Shown: positions 29,183 to 38,888 of the stretch, one piece after another | How positions within the stretch are numbered: position 1 is the first letter of the stretch | Layout: each line of letters starts with the position of its first letter | NCBI RefSeq assembly: GCF_030552475.1 | Contig: NZ_JAUPED010000013.1 | Location: 35,585-99,584 of the forward strand | Origin: Mariniflexile sp. AS56 | GTDB taxonomy: Bacteria > Bacteroidota > Bacteroidia > Flavobacteriales > Flavobacteriaceae | Length of the DNA stretch: 64,000 bases | Direction of reading: 5' to 3' | Notes under the pieces: model-generated | Told to the model about the DNA's origin: nothing | Databases searched by the model: none | The model's input: the letters and a program-made list of their open reading frames with translations, nothing else | Program-made: the position numbers and the translations under genes

Positions 29183-31771
29183 TTACGCAGAGTTTCTACT
29201 AGCGTTAATATTTCCAAATAAAGAGCGTGTTACAATTTTCTCAAATATTTTAATTTGATCGACATCTTTAACCTCTTCTTTTTCTAATTCTTGAATCTTT
29301 TTAAGAGCATACTGTTGTATAGTAAGCAATGGTAAAACGATAGACTCTCTAACTTCAATAGAAGCTCTTCCAGAAGGTTCGTTTTCCATTAATTGCTCAT
29401 AGCCCGTAAGTTTTAACAATAATGTTTTTGTGGTGTTATATTCGTCGTGAATAATATTCCAAAAAGCACCAAACTCTTCGTCTTTAGACATGTATTTGGT
29501 TAAATCGAAAAACGATTTTGTTAAACTCATCATACTGTTTTCTAACAGTGTTTTGAAGAATTTAGAGTTTTTGTAAAGTGCTTCTACTTTGTGGAATTCA
29601 CCTTTCTCTTCATACTTTTTCAATGCTGTTCCAACACCAAAGAATCCAGGAACATTTTGTTTCAACTGGCTCCAAGACCCAACGAAAGGAATGGCTCTTA
29701 AGTCTGAAAAGACTAATTTATCTGAGTTTCCTCTTTTTGATGGTCTACTACCAATATTTGTTTTAGCATAGTATTTTAACGTACTCATGCGTTCTAAATA
29801 CGGAATGAACATCGGGTGACTTTTAAAGTCTTTATAAGCAACGTAGCTAGTTTCAGCTAAATCGTTCATGACCTCTCTATCGGCATCAGCAAGTTCATGC
29901 TTCTCTTTTCCAAGACGGTTAAACATGCCTGAACTAATAAGTTGCTCTAAGTTGTATTGAGACGAATCTAAGGTTCCGAAATTAGAACTAATAGTTTGTC
30001 CTTGAATAGTAAGTTGTACTTCTTTGTCTTCAATTTTTGGACCTAATGAAGCGTAAAATTGATGTGTTTTTCCACCACCTCTTGCTGGCGGTCCACCACG
30101 ACCGTCAAAAAATATGGCAGTAATACCGTATTTTCTAGACATTTCAGTAAGCATTTCTTTGGCAGTATAAATACCCCAGTTGGCCATTAAATAACCACCA
30201 TCTTTCGTCCCGTCAGAGAAACCAAGCATGATTGTTTGTTTGTTGCCACGGGCGTTTAAGTGTGCCATGTAAGCTGGGTTCGTGTATAATTGCTCCATCA
30301 CTGCTGGTGCATTTTCTAAATCGGTAATGGTTTCGAAAAGTGGCACAACATCTACAGGTAATTCTTCTTTAAAGGCTACAATTTTAAGCATGGCAAAAAG
30401 TTGCATCATGTTTAAAGCTGTTTGGTTGTTACTAATAATGTATCTATTAGCACCACGCTCACCGTTGCTTTCTTGTATATCCTTAAGAGCCTCAATAGTT
30501 TTTAATGTATTGTAAACCATTTCATCTTCAAATGCATCAACATCTACAGATACATTAGTAACTTCAGATAGGATTTTGATTTGTTCTACTTCCGATAAAT
30601 CATGATAATTTTTCGGGAACGATGGGCTTCCTGTACTAATAATGTGGTCTATAACTGTTGTGAAAACCGAATGGTGAATACGGCTATCTTGTCTAATATC
30701 TAAAGTAGCAAAATGGTAACCGAATAAATGAATTCTGTTTATTAAGCTGTTTATTTCACTAACATATAATGCTTGGTGATCTGCAGTAACAAGATCTCTG
30801 ATGCTTAATAATTCATCAAGAAATTCTTTTGCAGTTATAGCTTCAGCGTAATTTAGGTTAATGCTATAGTTGTAAAAAATAGTTTCTAAACGAATAATAC
30901 GCTCTTCAACACCTCTAAAGGTAAGTTTGCGTCTTAAGTTTTTAAGGTCAGAATAATATTTCTTTAAAGCGGCTTGCTTAAGCTTTTTAGCCACACGTAA
31001 TGTGGTGTCTGGCTTTACAAATGGGTTTCCGTCACGGTCACCACCTGGCCAAAAGCCAATATTAATTATTTCGTTATGTTTTTTGCCATCATCATAAATG
31101 TTCTGTTGGATGTAATTGTAAATTTCTCCAAAAGATTGATAGAAAACATTTTCTAAATACCAGATTAAACTTTTTGCTTCATCATAAGGTGTAGGCTTTT
31201 CATGTTTAAAGAAAGGTGTTTTTCCTAATTGAGCAAACAGATTGTTAATTTCAGACAAGTTATTTTTCTTAATAGCTTCTGTTAAATCTGTAATAATACC
31301 AAGTACAGAGCCTGGATAGAATTGTGTTGGGTGCGCTGTTAAAACGATACGTACTTTAAATTCTTCAAGGTAGTTTTGTAATTCTTCTAAGTTGTTACCA
31401 GAAACAGCCGATTCTTTAAGGTTTCTTAAAGTCCCAATACCTTCCATGTTGTTAACAATTGGGAAAGCAGCATCTTCTACAGCATCGAATAAAACCACTT
31501 GGCGTTCTATATATTGTATAAATCTAAAAAGCAGATTTATTTGGCTTTCTTTCGTGCGTCTTGCTTGGTATTTATTGAAAAAAGAATCTACTATGGTAGT
31601 AGGGTCTTCTCCGTTTTTAAAACCTTTTTCGCAGGTTTCATGAAATAAAGGAAGCAACGCTCCTGTTTTTGTAATTGCATCAAAAGGTAAGGTCATAAAT
31701 ATACTGTTGTATATTTGATATTTGGACAATACGTTTTGTTTAAACCGTGTTATTTTTGGCTCGACAGACAT
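29183..31771 (-). CDS. ppc: phosphoenolpyruvate carboxylase
   Basis: This enzyme adds bicarbonate to PEP to form oxaloacetate. The 862-residue protein has the catalytic VLTAHPTQFYPGS segment, IGFWPGGDRDGNPFV for substrate binding and the glycine-rich loop FFDGRGGPPARGGG. In many PEP carboxylases that loop reads FHGRGG, so the histidine-to-aspartate difference is a lineage feature worth noting. The C-terminus RNSA is shorter than the NTG end of enteric enzymes. It stands alone, with the bicarbonate-transport operon about 12 kb away. Confidence 0.94.
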   Translation of the reverse strand: MSVEPKITRFKQNVLSKYQIYNSIFMTLPFDAITKTGALLPLFHETCEKGFKNGEDPTTIVDSFFNKYQARRTKESQINLLFRFIQYIERQVVLFDAVEDAAFPIVNNMEGIGTLRNLKESAVSGNNLEELQNYLEEFKVRIVLTAHPTQFYPGSVLGIITDLTEAIKKNNLSEINNLFAQLGKTPFFKHEKPTPYDEAKSLIWYLENVFYQSFGEIYNYIQQNIYDDGKKHNEIINIGFWPGGDRDGNPFVKPDTTLRVAKKLKQAALKKYYSDLKNLRRKLTFRGVEERIIRLETIFYNYSINLNYAEAITAKEFLDELLSIRDLVTADHQALYVSEINSLINRIHLFGYHFATLDIRQDSRIHHSVFTTVIDHIISTGSPSFPKNYHDLSEVEQIKILSEVTNVSVDVDAFEDEMVYNTLKTIEALKDIQESNGERGANRYIISNNQTALNMMQLFAMLKIVAFKEELPVDVVPLFETITDLENAPAVMEQLYTNPAYMAHLNARGNKQTIMLGFSDGTKDGGYLMANWGIYTAKEMLTEMSRKYGITAIFFDGRGGPPARGGGKTHQFYASLGPKIEDKEVQLTIQGQTISSNFGTLDSSQYNLEQLISSGMFNRLGKEKHELADADREVMNDLAETSYVAYKDFKSHPMFIPYLERMSTLKYYAKTNIGSRPSKRGNSDKLVFSDLRAIPFVGSWSQLKQNVPGFFGVGTALKKYEEKGEFHKVEALYKNSKFFKTLLENSMMSLTKSFFDLTKYMSKDEEFGAFWNIIHDEYNTTKTLLLKLTGYEQLMENEPSGRASIEVRESIVLPLLTIQQYALKKIQELEKEEVKDVDQIKIFEKIVTRSLFGNINASRNSA

Positions 31772-32332
31772 AAGATAGTTCTATTGAAAATTAACCATAA
31801 ATGTAATGAAGCTATAATTAAAGAGCGACATCTTGTTGAAATTTTATGGATTTTTCTAGTTTTTTAAAGTCAAATTGAGAATAATTAAATAAATCATCTA
31901 CTTAATAGATATCTTAATAATATAGGCTTGTAGCTAAATGTTTGCAAGTATGCTGATTTAATACAAATTAAGTTTTAAGCATAGAGAGGAAGTGTTAAAT
32001 TTGCCTATATATGCTGCTCTTTTGTGATGGGCCAAAAACAAGAATATTATTGGCTTTTCGATAAAGGATTCAGTATATCCTAAATTCAAAGACCGAGTGA
32101 TTGTTTAGTGTTTGGTGGTTCATGTGTTTAAAACAGCTTTCCTTTTTATTAAATAAATAAGCTTTTGGTTGTAAAGAATTTAAAGAATTAAGAAATATAT
32201 AAAGTGTCCTTAATTCTGACTCATTTTTTTATGGAATCTCAGTTCAATACAATTATAATTAAGATATTTGTAAAATAATTGAATTATGCAAAAAGCTTTT
32301 TTTGTGTAAAATGTTGAAGACTCATAGAATTC
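31772..32332. other. long intergenic region between ppc and nadA
   Basis: This 561-base AT-rich gap separates the divergent ppc and nadA genes. I see no reading frame, tRNA or strong hairpin. A GATATTTG at about 32265-32272 could be a -7 element for nadA, and TACATTTA reads toward ppc near its start. Confidence 0.5.
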
Positions 32333-33259
32333 ATGGACTTAGTAAAAGAAATAAAGCGTCTAAAAGAGGAGAAAAATGCCGTAATACTTGCGCATTATTA
32401 CCAAGTAGCAGAAATACAAGATATTGCAGACTATGTTGGTGATAGTTTACAGTTGTCGCAAAAGGCTGCTGAAACCGATGCAGACATTATCGTATTTGCG
32501 GGTGTTCACTTTATGGCAGAAACTGCTAAAATATTAAACCCATCTAAAATGGTGGTGTTGCCAGATTTAAAAGCAGGTTGTTCTTTGGCCGATTCTTGTC
32601 CGCCAGCAGATTTTGAGAAATTTACAAAAGCACACCCAGACCATGTGGTGATTACTTATGTAAACTGTTCGGCTGAAATTAAAGCATTGAGTGATATTGT
32701 TTGTACATCGTCTAACGCTATTAAAATAGTAGAATCGGTGCCGAAAGACACACCTATTATATTTGCTCCAGATAAAAATTTAGGCCATTATGTTGCTAAA
32801 CAAACGGGTAGAGATTTATTGCTTTGGGACGGTAGTTGTATTGTGCATGAAGCTTTTTCAATTGATAAATTAATTGAGTTACATAAAAAGAATCCCGATC
32901 ATAAAATTATAGCACATCCAGAATCTGAAGAGCATATTTTAAATACAGCGACCTATGTTGGGTCTACTTCTGGAATGATAAACTTCGTGAGAGAACATGC
33001 TAAAGAAAAGTTTATTGTCGCTACAGAAGCTGGTATTTTACATAAAATGCAGTTAGAAATGCCTAACACAGAATTAATTCCTGCACCTGCGGTGGATGAT
33101 AATACCTGTGCGTGTAGCGAATGCCATTTTATGAAAATGAATACGCTTCAAAAATTACACGATTGTTTATTAAATGAATCACCTCAAATAGAGGTGCCAG
33201 AAGATATAAGAGTACGTGCGCTATTGCCTATAGAACGCATGTTAGAATTATCTAAATAA
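32333..33259 (+). CDS. nadA: quinolinate synthase
   Basis: NadA condenses iminoaspartate with dihydroxyacetone phosphate to make quinolinate, the first dedicated NAD precursor. The 308 residues carry [29 protein letters not shown] and a C-terminal [12 protein letters not shown], which supply the cysteines of the 4Fe-4S cluster. The length fits the family. The nadB gene begins two bases after the stop codon, forming a nadAB operon; no nadC is seen in the window. Confidence 0.96.
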   Translation: MDLVKEIKRLKEEKNAVILAHYYQVAEIQDIADYVGDSLQLSQKAAETDADIIVFAGVHFMAETAKILNPSKMVVLPDLKAGCSLADSCPPADFEKFTKAHPDHVVITYVNCSAEIKALSDIVCTSSNAIKIVESVPKDTPIIFAPDKNLGHYVAKQTGRDLLLWDGSCIVHEAFSIDKLIELHKKNPDHKIIAHPESEEHILNTATYVGSTSGMINFVREHAKEKFIVATEAGILHKMQLEMPNTELIPAPAVDDNTCACSECHFMKMNTLQKLHDCLLNESPQIEVPEDIRVRALLPIERMLELSK

Positions 33260-33261
33260 AA

Positions 33262-34821
33262 ATGATTGAAGCAAATTATTTAGTTATTGGTTCAGGAATT
33301 GCTGGGTTAACTTTTTCGGTTAAAATAGCAGAAAAATTCCCTAACAGAAGTGTTGTTATTGTAACCAAAGCTAATGAAGACGAATCGAACACCAAGTATG
33401 CACAAGGTGGTGTTGCGGTTGTTTTAGATGCTGAAAAAGATTCTTTTAATAAACACATTGAAGACACACTAATTGCAGGCGATGGTTTATGCGATGCGGA
33501 GGTTGTTAAAATGGTTATTGAGGAAGGTCCCAAGCGATTGGAAGAACTCATGCTTTGGGGGGCGAATTTTGATTTAGATGCCAGCGGCGAATTTGATTTA
33601 GGAAAGGAAGGCGGGCATTCTGAATATCGCGTGGTACACCATAAGGATATCACGGGTTACGAAATAGAGCGTGCTTTACTTAAACGGGCACACCAATTAC
33701 CTAATATTAGTATTTTACCACACCATTTTGCGATCGATTTGGTTACGAATCATCACATTACAAACAATACGTCAGAAGAATTATCGTGTTACGGCGCTTA
33801 TGTGTTCGATCAAAAAACAGATAAAATCTTTACCATTAGAGCCAATAGTACCCTTTTAGCCTCGGGCGGGATTGGTTGTGTTTATGGGCATACTACCAAC
33901 CCTGTTATTGCAACGGGAGATGGTATTGCTATGGCTTATAGAGCTAAGGCGAAAATTAAGGATATGGAATTTGTGCAATTTCATCCAACCGCTTTGTATG
34001 AAGCGAAAGGGGAGTCGTCTTTCTTAATTTCTGAAGCTGTTAGAGGTTCTGGAGCCTATTTGCGAAATAAATCGGGACACCGGTTTATGTTGGATTATGA
34101 TGATCGGGCAGAACTCGCCTCAAGAGATATTGTATCCCAAAGTATTGATAACGAACTTAAAAAATCAGGAGAATCTCATGTGTATTTAGACTGTACCCAT
34201 TTAGATATGGATGCGTTTAAAAACCATTTCCCCAACATATATAATAAGTGCTTAGAGCACCATATTAAAATTGATACCGATTGGATACCTGTGGTACCTG
34301 CATCTCATTATTTATGTGGCGGTATTGAAGTGAATAAAAAGGGAGAAACAAGCATTGCTAGTTTGTTTTCATGTGGTGAGTGTTCACGCACTGGTTTGCA
34401 TGGTGCTAATAGGTTGGCGTCAAATTCGCTATTGGAAGCCTTGGTATACGCTCATAATATTTTTAAATACCACAGCGAAAACGACTATAAAGCGGTTGAG
34501 GTTGATATCCCAGATTGGAATGATGAGGGAACATCCATCCCTAAAGAGCATATTTTAGTGCAACATAATTTGAAGCAAATGCAAGCTTTAATGCGCGATT
34601 ATGTGGGGATTGTTAGAAGTAATAAGCGTTTAAAACGCGCTATCAAACATTTAGATTTAATTCATAATGAAGTTGAAGAACTTTATAAAGAATCTAAAAT
34701 AGCGACCTCGCTTTGTGAACTTAGAAATATGATTAATGTATCGCATTTGATAGTTGAACAATCATTACAAAGAACTGAAAACAAAGGCGGATATTATAAC
34801 ATTGATAATGTAAAGGATTAA
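33262..34821 (+). CDS. nadB: L-aspartate oxidase
   Basis: NadB oxidises aspartate to iminoaspartate using FAD. The 519-residue flavoprotein has GSGIAGLTFSVKIAEKF for FAD binding, the TKYAQGGVAVV loop, FVQFHPTALYEAKGESSFL and GLHGANRLASNSLLEALVYA, all typical of NadB and fumarate-reductase flavoproteins. The C-terminal helical domain is complete. It is translated right after nadA. Its stop codon overlaps that of the converging sensor kinase in a shared TTAA. Confidence 0.96.
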   Translation: MIEANYLVIGSGIAGLTFSVKIAEKFPNRSVVIVTKANEDESNTKYAQGGVAVVLDAEKDSFNKHIEDTLIAGDGLCDAEVVKMVIEEGPKRLEELMLWGANFDLDASGEFDLGKEGGHSEYRVVHHKDITGYEIERALLKRAHQLPNISILPHHFAIDLVTNHHITNNTSEELSCYGAYVFDQKTDKIFTIRANSTLLASGGIGCVYGHTTNPVIATGDGIAMAYRAKAKIKDMEFVQFHPTALYEAKGESSFLISEAVRGSGAYLRNKSGHRFMLDYDDRAELASRDIVSQSIDNELKKSGESHVYLDCTHLDMDAFKNHFPNIYNKCLEHHIKIDTDWIPVVPASHYLCGGIEVNKKGETSIASLFSCGECSRTGLHGANRLASNSLLEALVYAHNIFKYHSENDYKAVEVDIPDWNDEGTSIPKEHILVQHNLKQMQALMRDYVGIVRSNKRLKRAIKHLDLIHNEVEELYKESKIATSLCELRNMINVSHLIVEQSLQRTENKGGYYNIDNVKD

Positions 34822-37208
34822 GCTATTTTTAAACTTTCAGTGTCTTCGTTATCCAACTCTTCTTTATTAGTTTTATCAAAACTACAAGCGTATATTTTCT
34901 TAAATAACAGGTCTCTGTCTACAGGTTTGGTCATGTAGTCATTCATTCCTAAATCTAAAACACGTTTTCTGGTTTCTTGTAAGGCATCTGCTGTTACTGC
35001 AATTATTGGAATGTTATTTATAGTGCTTCCTAATTCACCACTTCTAATGATGCGTGTGGCTTCGTAACCATCCATAATAGGCATTTGTAAATCCATTAAA
35101 ACAAGATCGTAAACGTCTCTTTTTAAAGTGTCAAGTGCTTCTTGACCATTATTGGCAACCGCAAAAGTAACATTTGGCAGACTGCTTAATATTTTCCGCA
35201 TAATCATCTGGTTCAGCTTATTGTCTTCAACAATTAAAATATGCAACGGGATATCGTTGGTGGTTTGTTGGGTGATAATAATGCGTTCTTCCGCGGTGCT
35301 TTTTACTGTTAAATCGATAAAAACATCTGTGCCTTTATTGGGGTTGCTTTCAATATGTATCGTGCCTTCAAAAAGTTTTACGATGTGTTTAACAATAGTA
35401 AGCCCTAAACCTATACCTCCAAATTGCCTTTTATGGTCTTGTTTCATTTGGTTAAAACTATCAAAAATAGTTTCTTTGGCTTCTGGAGGAATACCAATTC
35501 CTGTATCCGATATTTGAAAAGAAAAACGGCACAAATCATTCGGTTGTTTGGTGCAGCTAAGTTTAAATAATACACCACCTGTTTCGGTGTATTTTACCGC
35601 ATTCGATAATACATTATTTACTATTTGAATAAAACGTTCTGCATCAGCGTTTATAGTTGCTGGGATTTCTGCATCCATTTCAAAAGTATATTCTAAGCCT
35701 TTGCGTTGTGCTTCTGCTTTCCAATTATTACTTATTTGATTTAATTTTATCGAAGGATTAAAATCGTCTGGGCACAATTGAAGCTCATTATTTTCAATTT
35801 TTTCAAAATCGATAATATCGTTAACGTTACTAAGCAAGCTTAATGAGGCGTTTTTTATAATCTCGTAGGGTTTTCTGTTTTCGTTGTTTTGTTGGGTGGC
35901 TAATTCATGTTCGGCAATACCCATAATGGCATTAATGGGCGTTCTTAACTCATGACTCATGTTAGACATGAAATAGGTTTTTAGCTCACTTATTTCTTCG
36001 GATTTTTTTAATGCTTCTAGTTGCGATTCTTCTTTTTCTAAACGTAATAACCTAATAAGATTGGTCATGGATAATGATAGGAAGATGACCTCAAACCCAG
36101 ATCCGAATTTCGCACTGTTAAGTGTTAAAAAATTATTAGGTAATAAGCTTAGATTGTTCATTACAAAGCCTAATAAACCTATTACTAAGAATAAAATACC
36201 AAATGAGAAGTATGGGTCAATTGTTATGCGTCTATAACGCATGGTGAATATGGTTGCTAATATTAATAGTAAACTAAAAAGACCATTCAAGTTACTTATA
36301 GGGTATGCTATTTTTAATGTAGCAGGACTTATGAAAAGCATTATGAAAAGAACGGCAATTATACCATATATAACATTGAAGCCTTTTAATACAGGTTTTA
36401 GAAGTTGACGTACACGTAAAAAGTGTTCGCAATATTTTAATAAAAAGAAATTTGAAAGTAGGGCGGTTATAAGTACAGCTCTGTCGTTAAAATAGCCCGC
36501 ATTAGGAAACATAAATTCATGAAGAAAACCATCTAAAGCCGCTTGCATGAAACCTATTGAAAACACATAAAAACCGTAGTATAAAAACGATTTTTCTTTA
36601 AGACTGGAATAAAAGAATAAATAAATAATACCGCCTAGAAATAGTAAGCCATAAAACAAACCTAAAAAGAGTTGTTGTTTATAGTTCATCAATAGAAAGC
36701 CCGATTCCGAATAAAGTTTTAAAGGTAAGTTGATCGTTTCGCCATCACTTTTTAAGTGAATATAAATTTGTTGTGTTTCTTGAGGTGGTAATGTGAGTTT
36801 AAATACAGTAGACCTGTGGTTTACTTGTTTGCTTTCAAAAGGGATCTTGTCTCCGCTTTTAAAGTGTTGTATGGATTCCTTGCTTATTTGAAAGAGATTT
36901 GCAATATCGGTAATAGGTCTTGCTGTTTCTAAGTAGTAAACGCTGGTGTTTTCTGAACTGTTTTTTATTTTAAACCGAAGCCAGTAATTATCGGTGGTAA
37001 AACCAACACTGTGGTTGTCCGACTCTAAAGGTTCATACCTTAGTTTGGAGTCATTAATTATGTCTTGAATATCAAAATCCAGACTACCTGCATTGGCATA
37101 TTCGGCAAATGTATAAAGATTGTCTTTGTCGTTTTTGGTTTCAAAAATGCTGTTTTGGGCGTATAAACAGCTGCTTAGAATATATACAAAAAGTAGTAAG
37201 TGTTTCAT
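34818..37208 (-). CDS. 7TMR-DISM hybrid histidine kinase/response regulator
   Basis: The 796-residue membrane sensor begins with a signal peptide (MKHLLLFVYILSSCLYAQ). It then has an extracytoplasmic 7TMR-DISM ligand-binding domain, seven membrane helices (about 180-380), a short coiled coil, the HisKA box TYFMSNMSHELRTPINAIMG, an ATPase domain (DTGIGIPP, GGIGLGLTIVK) and a C-terminal receiver domain with phosphoacceptor aspartate in LVLMDLQMPIMDG. I start at the ATG at 37208 because the longer frame upstream lacks a signal peptide. The stimulus is unknown. No partner regulator is adjacent. Confidence 0.9.
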   Translation of the reverse strand: MKHLLLFVYILSSCLYAQNSIFETKNDKDNLYTFAEYANAGSLDFDIQDIINDSKLRYEPLESDNHSVGFTTDNYWLRFKIKNSSENTSVYYLETARPITDIANLFQISKESIQHFKSGDKIPFESKQVNHRSTVFKLTLPPQETQQIYIHLKSDGETINLPLKLYSESGFLLMNYKQQLFLGLFYGLLFLGGIIYLFFYSSLKEKSFLYYGFYVFSIGFMQAALDGFLHEFMFPNAGYFNDRAVLITALLSNFFLLKYCEHFLRVRQLLKPVLKGFNVIYGIIAVLFIMLFISPATLKIAYPISNLNGLFSLLLILATIFTMRYRRITIDPYFSFGILFLVIGLLGFVMNNLSLLPNNFLTLNSAKFGSGFEVIFLSLSMTNLIRLLRLEKEESQLEALKKSEEISELKTYFMSNMSHELRTPINAIMGIAEHELATQQNNENRKPYEIIKNASLSLLSNVNDIIDFEKIENNELQLCPDDFNPSIKLNQISNNWKAEAQRKGLEYTFEMDAEIPATINADAERFIQIVNNVLSNAVKYTETGGVLFKLSCTKQPNDLCRFSFQISDTGIGIPPEAKETIFDSFNQMKQDHKRQFGGIGLGLTIVKHIVKLFEGTIHIESNPNKGTDVFIDLTVKSTAEERIIITQQTTNDIPLHILIVEDNKLNQMIMRKILSSLPNVTFAVANNGQEALDTLKRDVYDLVLMDLQMPIMDGYEATRIIRSGELGSTINNIPIIAVTADALQETRKRVLDLGMNDYMTKPVDRDLLFKKIYACSFDKTNKEELDNEDTESLKIA

Positions 37209-37321
37209 TTTTATTAAGTTGGGGCATGTCAAACATAAGTAAAATATTTCATAAAGTTTGGTTTTTATGCGAAAAATATGCTTTTCATCTTGTAAATAAT
37301 ACACTTAATCGATTAAATTGA

Positions 37322-37350
37322 AAAAACGGCAATGGTTTATTGCCGTTTTT
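37322..37350 (-). terminator. terminator downstream of ssb
   Basis: The arms AAAAACGGCAAT and ATTGCCGTTTTT pair around a five-base loop, and the A tract on the left gives a U tract on minus-strand transcripts. Confidence 0.8.
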
Positions 37351-37361
37351 GAACTATACTA

Positions 37362-37694
37362 TTATTTACCAAGCATTAATAATTCATTACAAACTATTTC
37401 TGTTATGTAACGTTTGTTGCCTTCTTTATCATCGTAGCTTCGGGAAGTGAGCTTGCCTTCTATAGCGACTTCTTTTCCTTTAGTTACATATTTTTCAATT
37501 ATTTGCGCTGTTTTTCCCCAGGCTACAATGTTATGCCATTGGGTATCTGTGATTTTTTCACCTTTAGTGTTGGTGTAGCTTTCGTTTGTTGCAATTGTGA
37601 ATTTTGCGAGTGTTTTTCCAGTTTCTAAATTAATAATTTCTGGATCGTTACCTAAGTTTCCAATCAACTGTACTTTGTTTCTAAGTGTGCTCAT
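37362..37694 (-). CDS. ssb: single-stranded DNA-binding protein
   Basis: This 110-residue protein consists of a single OB fold, with TLRNKVQLIGNLGNDPEI, WHNIVAWGKTAQIIEKYVTK and KEVAIEGKLTSRSYDDKEGN, the usual SSB core. It lacks the long acidic tail ending in DIPF that full-length SSB uses to recruit partners, so it may be an accessory SSB. It is divergent from the zinc-ribbon gene, with phased direct repeats between them. Confidence 0.93.
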   Translation of the reverse strand: MSTLRNKVQLIGNLGNDPEIINLETGKTLAKFTIATNESYTNTKGEKITDTQWHNIVAWGKTAQIIEKYVTKGKEVAIEGKLTSRSYDDKEGNKRYITEIVCNELLMLGK

Positions 37695-37780
37695 GATGTT
37701 ATTTTTTAATTGTTAAACAGTTAATACTATCGAGTTGTTATGTTTCGACATGGCAAAGTTGCAGCAGTTGGGAAAAGGGA

Positions 37781-37840
37781 GTCGGTTTATAAATGTTTAA
37801 ATTCGTTTGTAAATGTTTGTAGTCGTTTGTAAACGGATGC
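37781..37840. repeat. phased GTTT direct repeats between ssb and the zinc-ribbon gene
   Basis: Three 20-base units (37781-37800, 37801-37820, 37821-37840) are similar. Within them GTTT occurs at 37785, 37795, 37805, 37815 and 37825, at exactly 10-base spacing. GTTTGT in the last unit overlaps a possible -33 site for the plus-strand gene. It may be an operator or a bend. Confidence 0.6.
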
Positions 37841-37876
37841 TATTTTTGATTATATTTACCTAAAAGACAAATATAT

Positions 37877-38227
37877 ATGGCCAAAGAATGTTTAGAGTGT
37901 GGTGAAAAAATTGTTGGAAGAATTGATAAAAAATTCTGTAGTGATGGCTGTAGAAACGCCTATAACAACAATGTAAATAAGGATAATAAAAATTTAATAA
38001 GAAATACGAATAATAGGCTTCGGAAAAATTATCGCATTTTAGAAGCACTAAACCCTGAGCAAAAAACAAAAACATCGAGAGCCAAACTTATAGAAGCTGG
38101 CTTCGATTTTAATTATTTCACAAGTATATATACCACAAAAGTAGGTACGGTATATTACTTCGTGTACGATCAAGGTTATTTACCTATAGAGAACGGTTAC
38201 TATGCGTTGGTAAAAAGAGAAAGTTAA
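37877..38227 (+). CDS. small zinc-ribbon protein
   Basis: The 116-residue protein opens with MAKECLECGEKIVGRIDKKF and then CSDGCRNAYNN, giving a CxxC...CxxxC zinc ribbon of the DUF2116-like type. A basic linker (NKDNKNLIRNTNNRLRKNYR) and a small C-terminal alpha/beta segment with YYFVYDQGYLPIENGYYALV follow. It has no signal peptide. A nucleic-acid-binding role is plausible from the zinc ribbon and basic linker but not proven. Its stop overlaps the stop of the converging CBS gene by sharing TTAA. Confidence 0.7.
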   Translation: MAKECLECGEKIVGRIDKKFCSDGCRNAYNNNVNKDNKNLIRNTNNRLRKNYRILEALNPEQKTKTSRAKLIEAGFDFNYFTSIYTTKVGTVYYFVYDQGYLPIENGYYALVKRES

Positions 38228-38694
38228 CTATTCCAGGTGTGTCCTTTCAAAGCAATAGCTGCTTTTAGTATATCTTTTTGGCTTATTTGACCTATCAATT
38301 TTCCGTCTTCAACAATTGGAAAACGTCTGCGTTTTGATTCCAGAAATTTATTAGCGGCGTCAAAAATATTCATATTACCATCAATAGTTTCAACATTCTT
38401 AGCCATACATTTTTCAACGGTATTGTTTTCCATTGGTAAATTATGGTATCTGCTTTCGCTAATTTGTTTAATACAATCCCCTTCAGATATGATGCCAACC
38501 AATTCATGCTCATCATTCACAACGGGACCGCCAGAAATTCTGTTTTTAATTAAGGAATCAATAACATTCTCCATAAGTTCTTCAGATTTGAAGGTAATCA
38601 GGTTTGTGGTCATGTAATCACTAACCTTAATTGGCAAATCTGCACTCGATTTTTGTTGATTTTTTCTAGCGCCCAAAAAACTTTTAATTCCCAT
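38224..38694 (-). CDS. CBS-domain protein
   Basis: The 156-residue protein consists of a short basic N-terminus and a pair of CBS domains: VSDYMTTNLITFKSEELMEN to VGIISEGDCIKQI, then VEKCMAKNVETIDGNMNIFD to IGQISQKDILKAA. Such Bateman modules bind adenine nucleotides. I start at the ATG at 38694, since the upstream extension (to 38763) is lysine-rich and does not resemble the family. Its partner enzyme is unknown. Confidence 0.85.
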   Translation of the reverse strand: MGIKSFLGARKNQQKSSADLPIKVSDYMTTNLITFKSEELMENVIDSLIKNRISGGPVVNDEHELVGIISEGDCIKQISESRYHNLPMENNTVEKCMAKNVETIDGNMNIFDAANKFLESKRRRFPIVEDGKLIGQISQKDILKAAIALKGHTWNS

Positions 38695-38888
38695 AATTTT
38701 AATTTTTGTTAACCTAAAGTACTTATTTTTTTTATACTTTCCTAATAATGAGTTTTTCACCACATAGTTAATGTGTGCAGTTCCCTGGCTGAAATTACAG
38801 ATTAGTTAATAACTTAAATAATTAATATACTTTTAAGAGTTTAAATGTTAATTTTTTATAGTTTTAGCACTTTAAATTATTATAAACA

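Noticed and set aside
31772..32332. Possible RNA gene in the ppc-nadA gap
   Set aside because: No tRNA-like cloverleaf, strong hairpin or terminator is seen; the region is simply long and AT-rich.
35152..35517. 121-residue plus-strand frame opposite the sensor kinase
   Set aside because: It is the complement of the ATPase/receiver region of a clear histidine kinase, so it is a shadow.
37781..37840. CRISPR-like repeats
   Set aside because: The units are only 20 bases, contiguous and without spacers, and no cas genes are near.
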